From Cytophagaceae bacterium (GTDB taxonomy: Bacteria > Bacteroidota > Bacteroidia > Cytophagales > Cytophagaceae), in NCBI GenBank assembly GCA_021151805.1, contig JAGKWN010000001.1, forward strand, positions 1 to 64,000: a stretch of 64,000 bases of DNA, written 5' to 3'. A model generated the notes under the pieces. It saw only the letters and a list, made by a program, of their open reading frames with translations, was not told the DNA's origin and searched no databases. The stretch's first letter is position 1, and each line of letters opens with the position of its first letter. Position numbers and translations under genes: made by a program. Below, piece by piece: positions 31,601 to 40,999 of the stretch.

Positions 31601-32544
31601 CAGACAAGAACCCATACAGAGATGAGAGCAACTACAACGTTCAGGAAGAAGCTAACTTATTAGGTGATTTGATTATTGATAATTGGACATCTGATAAAAA
31701 GATCAATGAAAACGTTTTACGTTTAGTTAAAAACTATTTAACACAACGTAACGAAACAGCTGGTAAATTCAAGCGTGAGCGTTTCACTTTAGAAGTTGGT
31801 GATGAATTACCTGCAGGTATTGTTCAATTAGCAAAAGTATATATCGCTAAGAAACGTAAGTTGAAAGTTGGTGATAAGATGGCGGGTCGTCACGGTAACA
31901 AAGGGGTTGTTGCCCGTATCGTTCGTGATGAAGATATGCCATTCTTAGAAGATGGAACACCAGTAGATATCGTACTTAACCCACTAGGGGTACCTTCACG
32001 TATGAACATTGGTCAGATCTATGAAACACTATTAGGTCTTGCTGGTAAACGTTTAGGTAGAAAGTATGCAACTCCGATCTTCGATGGTGCTTCTGAAGAA
32101 GAAGTAATCAACGAATTAAGAGATGCAGGTTTACCTACAATCGGTCGTACGAAATTGGTAGATGGTTTATCGGGTAATCCTTTTGACCAACCAGTTACAG
32201 TAGGTGTTATTTATATGATGAAACTTGGTCACTTGGTTGATGATAAGATGCACGCTCGTTCAATCGGGCCATACTCTCTTATCACGCAGCAACCATTGGG
32301 CGGTAAAGCTCAATTTGGTGGTCAGCGTTTTGGTGAAATGGAGGTTTGGGCACTTGAAGCATTCGGTGCAGCAAATATTCTTCAGGAGATCCTTACAGTG
32401 AAATCTGATGATGTTGTAGGTCGTGCTAAAACATACGAATGTATTGTTAAAGGCGAAAACCTACCGAGACCAAACATCCCGGAATCATTCAATGTATTGG
32501 TGCATGAACTAAGAGGTTTAGCTCTTGAGATCACACTTCACTAA
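28669..32544 (+). CDS. rpoB: RNA polymerase beta subunit
   Basis: 1291 residues, typical of Bacteroidetes. Contains the rifampicin-region segment FFGTNQLSQFMDQTNPLAEITHKRR, GRHGNKGV and the C-terminal FGEMEVWALEAFGAANILQEILT. The start is TTG at 28669: no ATG is available nearby, and ATNNTQNLRKSF follows as in homologues. The leader of about 135 bases after rplL holds an attenuator-like hairpin. Partner of the beta' subunit encoded 50 bases downstream. Confidence 0.98.
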   Translation: MATNNTQNLRKSFAKTRSTVEYPDFLDIQVRSFKDFFQIDTPAENRFKEGLYKVFAENFPISDSRDNFILDFIDYNIDTPKYNVDECIDRGLTYAVPLKAKLRLTCNDKDNEDFQTIEQEVFLGNIPYMTERGSFVINGAERVIVSQLHRSPGVFFAQSKHTNGTKLYSARVIPFKGSWIEFATDVNNVMFAYIDRKKKFPVTTLLRAIGYGSDKDILDLFGLSEEVEANKANIKKSIGRKLAARVLRTWTEDFVDEDTGEVVSIDRNEVLLERDSIIKEEDINIIVESGSKSIILHREDVNIADYTIIYNTLQKDNSNSEKEAVEQIYRQLRNTDAPDEQTARDIIHNLFFSDKRYDLGEVGRYRINKKLGSGMGSEVKVLTKEDIINIVKYLIGLINSRAVVDDIDHLSNRRVRTMGEQLYSQFSVGLARMARTIKERMNVRDNEDFKPVDLINARTLSSVINSFFGTNQLSQFMDQTNPLAEITHKRRMSALGPGGLSRERAGFEVRDVHYTHYGRLCTIETPEGPNIGLISSLCVHAKVNSMGFIETPYRKVIDGIVDVKNQPVFLTAEEEDGAHIAQANAMYDDNGNFLNDRIKARYEGDFPVIAPDKVDLIDIATNQIVSVAASLIPFLEHDDANRALMGSNMQRQAVPLLRPEAPIVGTGLERRVAMDSRTLLIAEADGVVEYVDANEIKMRYDLTDEDRLVSFDSDIITYSLIKFRRTNQDTCINLKPVIQHGERVKKGQVLCEGYATDKGELALGRNLMVAFMPWQGYNFEDAIVISEKVVRDDIFTSIHIEEFELEVRDTKRGEEELTSEIPNVSEEAVKNLDENGIIRTGAEIKEGDILIGKITPKGESDPTPEEKLLRAIFGDKAGDVKDASMKAPPSLRGVVIDTKLFSRPKKDKDLRLKSKKQVETIKSKYSKDLLALREQMIEKLATLLEGQTSQGVKHKFGDEVISKGVKFSRKNIEANVFPDKNPYRDESNYNVQEEANLLGDLIIDNWTSDKKINENVLRLVKNYLTQRNETAGKFKRERFTLEVGDELPAGIVQLAKVYIAKKRKLKVGDKMAGRHGNKGVVARIVRDEDMPFLEDGTPVDIVLNPLGVPSRMNIGQIYETLLGLAGKRLGRKYATPIFDGASEEEVINELRDAGLPTIGRTKLVDGLSGNPFDQPVTVGVIYMMKLGHLVDDKMHARSIGPYSLITQQPLGGKAQFGGQRFGEMEVWALEAFGAANILQEILTVKSDDVVGRAKTYECIVKGENLPRPNIPESFNVLVHELRGLALEITLH

Positions 32545-32594
32545 TATCATAATAGTTTAAGAACCTTTTGGCTAACCAATAGACACAGAAAAAA

Positions 32595-35500
32595 ATGGCG
32601 TTCAGAAAAAACAAAAAACTGAATAACGATTTCACAAAAGTAACCATCAGTCTTGCTTCTCCGGAATCAATTCTTGAAGGATCTCATGGTGAGGTTACAC
32701 AACCGGAAACAATCAATTACAGAACGTACAAACCAGAGATGGGTGGTTTGTTCTGCGAAAGAATTTTCGGTCCGGTAAAAGACTGGGAATGTCACTGCGG
32801 TAAATACAAACGTATCCGTTACAAAGGGATTATTTGTGACCGTTGCGGTGTTGAAGTAACTGAGAAAAAAGTTCGTCGTGAACGTATGGGGCACATCGAA
32901 TTAGTAGTACCTGTTGCGCATATCTGGTATTTCCGTTCACTACCAAATAAGATCGGTTACATGTTAGGTTTACCTACTAAAAAACTTGATCAGATTATAT
33001 ATTACGAGCGTTACGTTGTTATTCAATCAGGCGTTAAATCTGAAGATGGTATCAACTACCTTGATTTCCTTACTGAAGATGAATATCTGGATATCCTGGA
33101 TAAACTTCCTCGTGAGAACCAATTATTAGACGATAAAGATCCGAATAAATTCATCGCGAAGATGGGGGCTGATGCGTTAGAAACACTTCTATCTCGTCTG
33201 AACCTAGATGAATTATCATACAGCTTACGTCACGCAGCAGCGAACGATACTTCTCAGCAACGTAAAGCAGAAGCTTTAAAACGTTTGAAAGTTGTTGAAG
33301 CTTTCCGTGATGCAAGATCTCGTATAGAAAACAAACCAGAGTGGATGATCATCCGCATGGTTCCTGTTATTCCCCCTGAATTACGTCCATTAGTTCCATT
33401 GGATGGTGGCCGTTTCGCAACATCAGATTTGAATGATCTTTACAGACGTGTTATTATCCGTAACAATCGTTTGAAGAGATTGATCGAAATTAAAGCTCCG
33501 GAAGTAATCCTACGTAACGAAAAACGTATGCTTCAGGAAGCAGTGGATTCATTGTTTGACAACTCACGTAAGATTAACGCTGTACGTGCAGAAGGTAACA
33601 GAGCATTGAAATCACTTTCAGATATGTTGAAGGGTAAGCAAGGACGTTTCCGTCAGAACTTACTTGGTAAACGTGTTGATTACTCTGGTCGTTCTGTAAT
33701 CGTTGTAGGCCCTGAATTGAAAATGCATGAGTGCGGTCTTCCGAAAGATATGGCAGCTGAATTATTCAAGCCATTTATTATTCGTAAGCTGATCGAGCGT
33801 GGTATTGTAAAAACAGTTAAGTCTGCTAAGAAAATAGTGGATCGTAAAGATCCGGTTGTTTGGGATATCCTAGAAAACGTATTGAAAGGTCACCCGATCC
33901 TTCTAAACCGTGCTCCTACACTTCACCGTCTAGGTATCCAGGCATTCCAGCCAAAATTAATCGAAGGAAAAGCAATCCAGTTACACCCGTTAGTGTGTAC
34001 TGCCTTCAACGCCGATTTCGATGGTGACCAAATGGCTGTTCACGTGCCGCTTGGACACGAAGCTATTCTTGAAGCATCGTTATTGATGATTGCATCTCAT
34101 AACATCCTGAACCCTGCGAATGGTGCTCCAATTACAGTACCATCTCAAGACATGGTTCTTGGTTTATACTATGTAACAAAAGGCCGTAAGTCAACGCCTG
34201 AACACCCGATCAAAGGTGAAGGTATGGCATTCTACGGTGCTGAAGAAGTTGTGATCGCTATCAACGAAGGACGTTTATCACAACATGCACATATTAAAGT
34301 TAAAGGTACCGTACGTACAGATTCAGGTGAATTAGTAGAACAAATGATCGATACCGTTGCAGGTAGAGTATTGTTCAACTTAGTTGTTCCGGAAGAAGTA
34401 GGTTTCGTAAACGAGCTTTTAACAAAGAAAAAATTACAGTTGATCATTGGTATGGTATTCAAGATCGCTGGTATGTCTAAGACTGCGAAGTTCCTGGATG
34501 ATATCAAGCAGATCGGATTCCAGATGGCCTTCAGAGGTGGTCTTTCTATTGGTTTGGATAACATTGGTATCCCGGCTGATAAAAATACATTGATCGATGG
34601 TGCTAAGAAAGAAGTTGATTCTGTATGGAGCAACTACTTAATGGGTCTTATCACTGATAACGAACGTTATAACCAGGTTATTGATATCTGGACACGCGTT
34701 AACTCTGAGATCACGGATACATTGATGAAGCAGCTTGAAGCTGACCAGCAAGGTTTCAACCCGATCTACATGATGATGCACTCAGGTGCTCGTGGTTCTC
34801 GTGAGCAGATCCGTCAGTTAGGTGGTATGAGAGGTTTGATGGCGAAACCACAAAAGAACTTACAAGGTTCAGTTGGTGAGATCATCGAAAACCCGATTCT
34901 TTCTAACTTCAAAGAAGGTCTTGACGTTATTGAGTACTTTATCTCTACGCACGGTGCACGTAAAGGTCTTGCCGATACAGCCCTTAAAACGGCCGATGCA
35001 GGTTACTTAACCCGTCGTTTGGTAGATGTTGCTCAGGACGCGATTATCAACGAACAGGATTGTGGTACATTAAGAGGTCTTACTGTTTCTGCATTAAAAG
35101 ACAACGATGATATCGTTGAACCTTTAACAGAGCGTATCCTTGGTAGAGTGAGTGTTCACGATGTGTTCCACATTCTTACAAATGAATTACTTGTTTCTTC
35201 AGGACAAGAAATTACTGAAGAGATTGCAAGAAAAATAGATGACTCTGGTATTGAATCTGTAGAAATCAGATCAGTGCTTACTTGTGAATCAAGAAGAGGA
35301 TGCTGTGCAAAATGCTACGGTAGAAACTTATCATCCGGCCAGATGGTTGGTATCGGTGAATCTGTAGGTGTTATTGCAGCACAATCAATTGGTGAACCGG
35401 GTACTCAGTTAACACTTCGTACCTTCCACGTGGGTGGTACGGCATCTAACATCACGGTTGATGCAAACATTAAAGCTAAGTTTGATGGTGTAGTTGCTTT

Positions 35501-36911
35501 TGATGATTTAAGAGTAATTCAGTCTACAAACTTGGAAGGTGATAAAGTTACTGTAGTAATGGGTCGTTCAGGTGAGATTCGTATCGTTGAGCCGGTATCT
35601 GGTAAAACATTATTGAGCAATCACGTTCCTTACGGTGCATTCCTTAACGTGAAAGATGGAGAGACTGTGAAGAAAGGACAGGAGCTTTGCTTCTGGGATC
35701 CATACAACGCAGTTATCTTGTCTGAATTCGAAGGTACAATCCAATTCGATTCGATCGAAGAAGGTGTTACTTACCGTGAAGAATCTGATGAGCAGACAGG
35801 TCACAGAGAAAAAGTTATCGTTGACACAAAAGATAAAACGAAAAACCCTGCAATCATTGTAAACCATAAGAAAGGTGAGCCTAAAGGATACAGCATCCCG
35901 GTAGGTGCCCACTTAGCGGTTGAAGATGGACAGGATGTTAAACCTGGTCAGGTATTGGTTAAGATCCCTCGTTCTGTTGGTAAAACAAGAGATATTACAG
36001 GAGGTCTTCCACGAGTAACAGAATTGTTCGAAGCTCGTAACCCTTCTAACCCGGCTGTTGTTAGTGAGATTGATGGTATTGTTACATACGGTGCAATCAA
36101 GAGAGGTAACAGAGAAATCTTCATCGAATCTAAAGATGGCGTTAAGAAGAGATACATGGTACCGCTTTCTAAGCACATCCTCGTTCAGGACAACGATTTC
36201 ATCCGTTCAGGTAATCCTTTGACAGATGGTGCAATCACACCGTCAGATATCTTATCAATCAAAGGTCCTACAGCGGTTCAGGAATATTTAGTAAACGAAA
36301 TTCAGGAAGTATACCGTCTGCAAGGTGTAAAAATCAATGACAAGCACATTGAGATCATTGTTAGACAGATGATGCAAAAGGTTCAGATTATCGAAGCTGG
36401 TGATACATCTTTCTTAACAAACCAGGCAGTGGATCGTTTCAAGTTCAGAGAAGAAAACGACAATATCTTAGATAAGAAAGTTGTTGTAGAATGCGGAGAT
36501 TCTGAAAAACTAAGACCAGGGATGATTATTACTGCACGTCAGCTAAGAGATGAAAACTCAAGTCTGAAGCGTAAAGATCAGCGTCTGGTAGTAGTTAGAG
36601 ATGCAGAACCAGCTGTTTCTATGCCAACGTTACAAGGTATTACACAAGCTTCTTTGGATACAGAAAGCTTCATCTCTGCAGCATCGTTCCAGGAAACAAC
36701 AAAAGTTCTGAGCGAAGCAGCAGTAAGAGGAAAAGTAGATTACTTGAAAGGCTTGAAAGAAAACGTTATCGTAGGTCACTTAATCCCTGCAGGTACAGGT
36801 CAGCGAGTATTCAACGACATCATTGTAGGATCTAAAGAAGAATACGATAGCTTGATTGCTTCAAAAGAGGCATTCAATGCTTCTCGCAAAGGCGAGTTAC
36901 AACAGAGTTAA
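32595..36911 (+). CDS. rpoC: RNA polymerase beta' subunit
   Basis: 1438 residues. The N-terminal zinc-ribbon cysteines lie in CHCGKYKRIRYKGIICDRCG. The catalytic magnesium triad NADFDGDQMAVH is at residues 472-483 (Asp474, Asp476, Asp478). The second zinc site appears in TCESRRGCCAKCYGRNL. The trigger-loop helix GEPGTQLTLRTFHVGG is intact. A strong terminator follows, closing the rpoBC unit. Confidence 0.99.
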   Translation: MAFRKNKKLNNDFTKVTISLASPESILEGSHGEVTQPETINYRTYKPEMGGLFCERIFGPVKDWECHCGKYKRIRYKGIICDRCGVEVTEKKVRRERMGHIELVVPVAHIWYFRSLPNKIGYMLGLPTKKLDQIIYYERYVVIQSGVKSEDGINYLDFLTEDEYLDILDKLPRENQLLDDKDPNKFIAKMGADALETLLSRLNLDELSYSLRHAAANDTSQQRKAEALKRLKVVEAFRDARSRIENKPEWMIIRMVPVIPPELRPLVPLDGGRFATSDLNDLYRRVIIRNNRLKRLIEIKAPEVILRNEKRMLQEAVDSLFDNSRKINAVRAEGNRALKSLSDMLKGKQGRFRQNLLGKRVDYSGRSVIVVGPELKMHECGLPKDMAAELFKPFIIRKLIERGIVKTVKSAKKIVDRKDPVVWDILENVLKGHPILLNRAPTLHRLGIQAFQPKLIEGKAIQLHPLVCTAFNADFDGDQMAVHVPLGHEAILEASLLMIASHNILNPANGAPITVPSQDMVLGLYYVTKGRKSTPEHPIKGEGMAFYGAEEVVIAINEGRLSQHAHIKVKGTVRTDSGELVEQMIDTVAGRVLFNLVVPEEVGFVNELLTKKKLQLIIGMVFKIAGMSKTAKFLDDIKQIGFQMAFRGGLSIGLDNIGIPADKNTLIDGAKKEVDSVWSNYLMGLITDNERYNQVIDIWTRVNSEITDTLMKQLEADQQGFNPIYMMMHSGARGSREQIRQLGGMRGLMAKPQKNLQGSVGEIIENPILSNFKEGLDVIEYFISTHGARKGLADTALKTADAGYLTRRLVDVAQDAIINEQDCGTLRGLTVSALKDNDDIVEPLTERILGRVSVHDVFHILTNELLVSSGQEITEEIARKIDDSGIESVEIRSVLTCESRRGCCAKCYGRNLSSGQMVGIGESVGVIAAQSIGEPGTQLTLRTFHVGGTASNITVDANIKAKFDGVVAFDDLRVIQSTNLEGDKVTVVMGRSGEIRIVEPVSGKTLLSNHVPYGAFLNVKDGETVKKGQELCFWDPYNAVILSEFEGTIQFDSIEEGVTYREESDEQTGHREKVIVDTKDKTKNPAIIVNHKKGEPKGYSIPVGAHLAVEDGQDVKPGQVLVKIPRSVGKTRDITGGLPRVTELFEARNPSNPAVVSEIDGIVTYGAIKRGNREIFIESKDGVKKRYMVPLSKHILVQDNDFIRSGNPLTDGAITPSDILSIKGPTAVQEYLVNEIQEVYRLQGVKINDKHIEIIVRQMMQKVQIIEAGDTSFLTNQAVDRFKFREENDNILDKKVVVECGDSEKLRPGMIITARQLRDENSSLKRKDQRLVVVRDAEPAVSMPTLQGITQASLDTESFISAASFQETTKVLSEAAVRGKVDYLKGLKENVIVGHLIPAGTGQRVFNDIIVGSKEEYDSLIASKEAFNASRKGELQQS

Positions 36912-36929
36912 TCATTCATTGATAAAATA

Positions 36930-36968
36930 AACAAGGGCACTGGTTTAAAACCTTTGCCCTTGTTTTTT
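36930..36968 (+). terminator. Terminator of rpoC
   Basis: AACAAGGGCA and TGCCCTTGTT form the outer stem, GGTT/AACC an inner one, and TTTTTT follows. Confidence 0.93.
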
Positions 36969-36988
36969 CTAAAAGCGTCTTATTAAAT

Positions 36989-37321
36989 ATGGCTATCAAA
37001 AATAACCCGGCTGAAGAAATAATGCAGAATCAATTAAACATTGAATTGCCGGAAGACATGGCAGAAGGTGTTTACGCTAATTTAGCGATGATTGCGCATT
37101 CCAACAGTGAGTTTGTATTGGATTTCATCCGTATGATGCCAGGGGTTCCTAAAGCGCGCGTAAAAGCACGCGTTGTATTGACTCCAGAGCACGCAAAACG
37201 CTTATTACAGGCCCTGAATGACAATATTGTGAAATACGAAGAGTCATTTGGAGCAATCAAGGATCAGGAAGAATTTCCTCGTTTCCCGATGAATTTCGGG
37301 GGCACAATAGGAGAGGCATAG
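36989..37321 (+). CDS. DUF3467 family protein
   Basis: A 110-residue protein of the DUF3467 family: a compact domain with EGVYANLAMIAHSNSEFVLDFI and the KARVKARVVLTPEHAKRLLQAL segment. Function unknown. In Bacteroidetes it sits at this same place, between rpoC and rpsL, which suggests a role tied to transcription or translation. It begins only 20 bases after the rpoC terminator, so it depends on read-through or a promoter not seen here. Confidence 0.9.
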   Translation: MAIKNNPAEEIMQNQLNIELPEDMAEGVYANLAMIAHSNSEFVLDFIRMMPGVPKARVKARVVLTPEHAKRLLQALNDNIVKYEESFGAIKDQEEFPRFPMNFGGTIGEA

Positions 37322-37380
37322 TCCAATCCGTCCAAAAAACAGCAATAAAATAATAAAGAATACCAGATTTGGTGATAAGA

Positions 37381-37413
37381 TGTGGATGATTTTTTAAAAA
37401 AATAATATCCACA
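37381..37413 (+). terminator. Hairpin after the DUF3467 gene
   Basis: TGTGGAT and ATCCACA enclose an inner ATTTTTT/AAAAAAT pairing. There is no T-run after it, and its end overlaps the upstream element of the rpsL promoter, so it may be regulatory rather than a terminator. Confidence 0.4.
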
Positions 37414-37414
37414 A

Positions 37415-37445
37415 TTTGCAGAATAGCCAAATATGCGTACCTTTG
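37415..37445 (+). promoter_or_regulatory. Promoter of the rpsL-rpsG-fusA-rpsJ operon
   Basis: TTTG at 37415-37418, 19 bases, TACCTTTG at 37438-37445, followed by CAGTCC as in other ribosomal promoters of this window. rpsL starts 39 bases downstream. Confidence 0.85.
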
Positions 37446-37484
37446 CAGTCCGATAAATTGAGAATAGTTAAATACTTAGGATAA

Positions 37485-37898
37485 ATGCCTACTATACAAC
37501 AATTAGTAAGAAAAGGAAGAGAACAACTTGTATTCAAGTCCAAGTCTCCTGCTCTAGATTCCTGCCCACAAAGAAGGGGCGTATGTACACGTGTGTACAC
37601 TACAACACCAAAGAAACCAAACTCTGCGATGCGTAAAGTTGCGAGGGTGCGTTTAACAAACTCTAAAGAGGTGAATGCTTACATCCCAGGAGAAGGACAC
37701 AACCTTCAAGAACACTCAATCGTGTTGATCCGTGGTGGTAGAGTAAAAGATCTTCCAGGTGTTCGTTATCACATCGTTCGTGGAGCGTTAGATACTGCCG
37801 GAGTTAACGGTAGAAAACAAAGTAGATCTAAATACGGTGCTAAGAGACCTAAACCAGGCCAGGCTGCTGCAGCTCCTGCTAAAGGCAAGAAAAAATAA
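37485..37898 (+). CDS. rpsL: Ribosomal protein S12
   Basis: 137 residues; the core matches the decoding-site protein. KKPNSAMRKVARVRL and the PGEGHNLQEHS loop are present, with Lys in the position (TTPKKPNSA) commonly altered in streptomycin resistance, so the sequence looks sensitive-type. The C-terminus has an added Pro/Ala/Lys tail (PGQAAAAPAKGKKK). First gene of the str operon. Confidence 0.99.
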   Translation: MPTIQQLVRKGREQLVFKSKSPALDSCPQRRGVCTRVYTTTPKKPNSAMRKVARVRLTNSKEVNAYIPGEGHNLQEHSIVLIRGGRVKDLPGVRYHIVRGALDTAGVNGRKQSRSKYGAKRPKPGQAAAAPAKGKKK

Positions 37899-37905
37899 TT
37901 AGATT

Positions 37906-38373
37906 ATGAGAAAGGCGAAACCAAAGAAGAGATATCTTCTTCCTGATCCTAAATTTAGTGACACTATGGTTACTAAATTTGTTAACAGCTTAATGTATGA
38001 TGGCAAAAAAAGCACAGCATACTCAATTTTTTACGATGCAGTAGCATTAGTTGAAAAGAAAACTTCTGAAAGCGGTTTAGAAGTTTGGAGAAAGGCACTT
38101 AACAACGTGAGCCCTCAGGTTGAGGTTCGTTCTCGTCGTGTAGGTGGTTCTACTTTCCAGGTTCCAACTGAAGTTCGTCCGGATAGAAAGATGGCTTTAG
38201 GAATGAAATGGTTGATCAACTACGCTCGTTCCCGTGGTGAAAAAACAATGACAGATAAATTGGCTGGTGAAATTATCTCTGCTTCTAAAGGTGAAGGCGC
38301 TGCAGTTAAAAAGAGAGATGATGTACACAGAATGGCTGAAGCAAACAAAGCATTCTCACATTTCAGATTCTAA
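37906..38373 (+). CDS. rpsG: Ribosomal protein S7
   Basis: 155 residues, normal. Contains KFVNSLMYDGKKSTAYSIFYDA, VRSRRVGGSTFQVPTEV and INYARSRGEKTM. Primary binder of the 16S 3' domain; encoded 7 bases after rpsL and before fusA, as in the classic str operon. Confidence 0.99.
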   Translation: MRKAKPKKRYLLPDPKFSDTMVTKFVNSLMYDGKKSTAYSIFYDAVALVEKKTSESGLEVWRKALNNVSPQVEVRSRRVGGSTFQVPTEVRPDRKMALGMKWLINYARSRGEKTMTDKLAGEIISASKGEGAAVKKRDDVHRMAEANKAFSHFRF

Positions 38374-38391
38374 TTTTCGGCAAACGATATT

Positions 38392-40497
38392 ATGGCTCGC
38401 GATTTAAAATTCACAAGAAATATTGGTATTGCCGCTCACATTGATGCTGGTAAAACTACTACTACTGAACGTATCCTTTACTATGCTGGTGTAAACCACA
38501 AAATTGGTGAAGTACACGAAGGTGGAGCAACAATGGACTGGATGGCTCAGGAGCAGGAAAGAGGTATTACAATTACTTCTGCTGCAACTACAGTTGGCTG
38601 GAAATATAGAAACAATAACTACCACGTAAACATCATAGATACACCTGGTCACGTTGACTTTACTGTTGAAGTAAACAGATCTCTACGTGTACTTGATGGT
38701 TTGGTATTCTTATTTAGTGCAGTTGATGGTGTTGAACCACAATCTGAAACAAACTGGCGTTTAGCAAACAATTACAAAGTTGCTAGATTAGGTTTCGTTA
38801 ATAAAATGGACCGTTCTGGCGCAGATTTCTTAAACGTGTGCAAGCAAGTTAAAGAAATGTTGGGTAGCAACGCTGTTCCATTGCAATTACCAATCGGTGC
38901 TGAAGATAACTTCCAGGGTGTTGTTGATCTTGTGAATAACAGAGCAATCGTTTGGAATGAAGCTGACAAAGGTATGACTTTCACAGAAGTGCCTATCCCA
39001 GCTGATATGGTTGACGAGACTCTAGAATACAGAGAAAAATTACTTGAAGCAGTAGCTGATTATGATGAGACTTTGATGGAGAAATTCTTCGAAGATCCAA
39101 ACTCAATCTCAGAAGCTGAAATATTAACAGCATTACGTAAGGCTGTTTTAGATATGAAAATCGTACCAATGTTGTGCGGTTCTTCTTTCAAAAACAAAGG
39201 CGTACAAACAATGCTTGATTATGTAATGGAGTTATTACCATCTCCATTAGACAGAGATAACATCGTAGGTACCGATCCTGATACAGATAAAGAAGTTGTG
39301 CGTAAGCCGGTTGAAACAGATCCATTCTGTGCACTTGCATTCAAAATCGCAACTGACCCGTTTGTAGGCCGTCTATGTTTCGTTAGATCATACTCAGGTC
39401 TTCTTGAATCAGGTTCTTACGTTTACAATACACGTTCTGGAAACAAGGAAAGAATTTCCCGTATCTTCCAGATGCACGCAAACAAGCAAAATCAAATCGA
39501 AAGATTACACTGCGGTGATATTGGAGCTGTTGTAGGTTTCAAGGATATCAAAACGGGTGATACTCTTTGCGATGAAAAAAATAAAATTGTTCTTGAATCA
39601 ATGGTTTTCCCAGAGCCGGTTATCGGTTATGCGATTGAACCTAAGACTCAAGCTGACGTGGACAAGATGGGTGTTGCTATCGCTAAATTGGTAGAAGAAG
39701 ATCCAACGTTACACGTTCACACTGATCAGGAAACTGGCCAGACAATTTTGAGAGGTATGGGTGAATTGCACCTTGAAATCATCATCGATCGTATGAAGCG
39801 TGAATTCAAGGTTGAAATTAACCAAGGTGCTCCTCAGGTTGCTTACAAAGAATCATTAACAAAAAGTACAGAACACCGCGAAGTTTTCAAAAAACAGTCA
39901 GGTGGTCGTGGTAAGTTCGCAGATATCGTATTCGAATTATCTCCTCGTGAAGACGAGAAATTAGGATTAGAGTTTGTAAACAATATCGTGGGTGGTGTGA
40001 TTCCAAAAGAATTTATTCCATCTATTCAGAAAGGTTTTGAAGAGGCAATGAAAAATGGCGTAATCGCTGGTTTCCCTGTGGAATCAATGAAAGTACGTTT
40101 ATTCCATGGTTCATTCCACGATGTCGATTCAGATGCATTATCATTTGAATTAGCAGCAAGACAAGGTTTCAAAGAAGCAGCTAAGAATGCAGGTGCAAAA
40201 ATCATGGAACCAATTATGTCTGTTGAAGTTGTTACTCCGGAAGAATATACAGGTCCGGTAACAGGTGACTTGAACAGAAGAAGAGGTATGATGAAAGGCA
40301 TGGATTCTAAAATGGGAGCTCAGGTTATCAAAGCGGACGTTCCATTGTCTGAACTATTCGGCTATGTGACTGATTTGAGAACTATCTCTTCTGGTCGTGC
40401 AACCGCTTCATTGACATTCTCTCATTATGAATTCGTTCCTGCAAACCTTGCAGAAACTATAGTAGCTAAAGTTAAAGGTACTGCTGTAAGCAAATAA
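38392..40497 (+). CDS. fusA: Elongation factor G
   Basis: 701-residue translocase GTPase. AAHIDAGKTTTTER (P-loop), DTPGHVDFT and NKMDRSGADF are the GTP motifs; domains II-V follow, with GRGKFADIVFELSPRED (domain IV region) and RRRGMMKGMD near the end. A single complete copy in the str operon, 18 bases after rpsG and 4 bases before rpsJ. Confidence 0.99.
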   Translation: MARDLKFTRNIGIAAHIDAGKTTTTERILYYAGVNHKIGEVHEGGATMDWMAQEQERGITITSAATTVGWKYRNNNYHVNIIDTPGHVDFTVEVNRSLRVLDGLVFLFSAVDGVEPQSETNWRLANNYKVARLGFVNKMDRSGADFLNVCKQVKEMLGSNAVPLQLPIGAEDNFQGVVDLVNNRAIVWNEADKGMTFTEVPIPADMVDETLEYREKLLEAVADYDETLMEKFFEDPNSISEAEILTALRKAVLDMKIVPMLCGSSFKNKGVQTMLDYVMELLPSPLDRDNIVGTDPDTDKEVVRKPVETDPFCALAFKIATDPFVGRLCFVRSYSGLLESGSYVYNTRSGNKERISRIFQMHANKQNQIERLHCGDIGAVVGFKDIKTGDTLCDEKNKIVLESMVFPEPVIGYAIEPKTQADVDKMGVAIAKLVEEDPTLHVHTDQETGQTILRGMGELHLEIIIDRMKREFKVEINQGAPQVAYKESLTKSTEHREVFKKQSGGRGKFADIVFELSPREDEKLGLEFVNNIVGGVIPKEFIPSIQKGFEEAMKNGVIAGFPVESMKVRLFHGSFHDVDSDALSFELAARQGFKEAAKNAGAKIMEPIMSVEVVTPEEYTGPVTGDLNRRRGMMKGMDSKMGAQVIKADVPLSELFGYVTDLRTISSGRATASLTFSHYEFVPANLAETIVAKVKGTAVSK

Positions 40498-40501
40498 TAT
40501 C

Positions 40502-40807
40502 ATGAATCAAAAAATCAGAATAAAACTTAAATCTTACGATCACAACCTGGTTGATAAATCTTCCGAGAGAATCGTGAGAGCTGTTAAGGCTACAGGGGCT
40601 GTTGTTAGCGGTCCAATTCCATTGCCTACAGAAAAAGAGATTTTCACAGTATTGAGATCTCCACACGTTAACAAGAAATCAAGAGATCAGTATCAACTTT
40701 GCACTTACAAAAGATTAGTTGATATCTATTCTACAAGTTCTAAAACAGTTGATGCTCTAATGAAATTAGAGTTACCAAGTGGAGTAGACGTAGAAATCAA
40801 AGTTTGA
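40502..40807 (+). CDS. rpsJ: Ribosomal protein S10
   Basis: 101 residues. Contains IRIKLKSYDHNLVDKSSERIV and RSPHVNKKSRDQYQLCTYKRLVDIYS. It is joined to fusA by 4 bases and followed by a terminator, so here S10 closes the str operon instead of opening the S10 operon. It may also contact the NusG KOW domain, as in other bacteria. Confidence 0.99.
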   Translation: MNQKIRIKLKSYDHNLVDKSSERIVRAVKATGAVVSGPIPLPTEKEIFTVLRSPHVNKKSRDQYQLCTYKRLVDIYSTSSKTVDALMKLELPSGVDVEIKV

Positions 40808-40837
40808 TAAAATATCTCTTTTTGATAGAAATAATAG

Positions 40838-40867
40838 AATGTAATACGAAAGTATTACATTTCTTTT
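40838..40867 (+). terminator. Terminator of the str operon
   Basis: AATGTAATAC and GTATTACATT form a perfect 10-bp stem closed by a GAAA tetraloop, followed by TCTTTTC. Confidence 0.82.
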
Positions 40868-40907
40868 CTACAAAGGGCTCATTTAAGAGAAAATAAACGT
40901 AAACTAA

Positions 40908-40938
40908 TTTTGCTTACATGTATTTTTTCGTATCTTTG
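40908..40938 (+). promoter_or_regulatory. Promoter of the rplC-led ribosomal operon
   Basis: TTTTG at 40908-40912, 18 bases, TATCTTTG at 40931-40938, followed by CAGTCCC. rplC starts about 60 bases downstream. Confidence 0.85.
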
Positions 40939-40999
40939 CAGTCCCTTTTTAGCGAAGGTGTAAATAATTAAATTGTATTGTCCGTAAAATATTAGGGTG

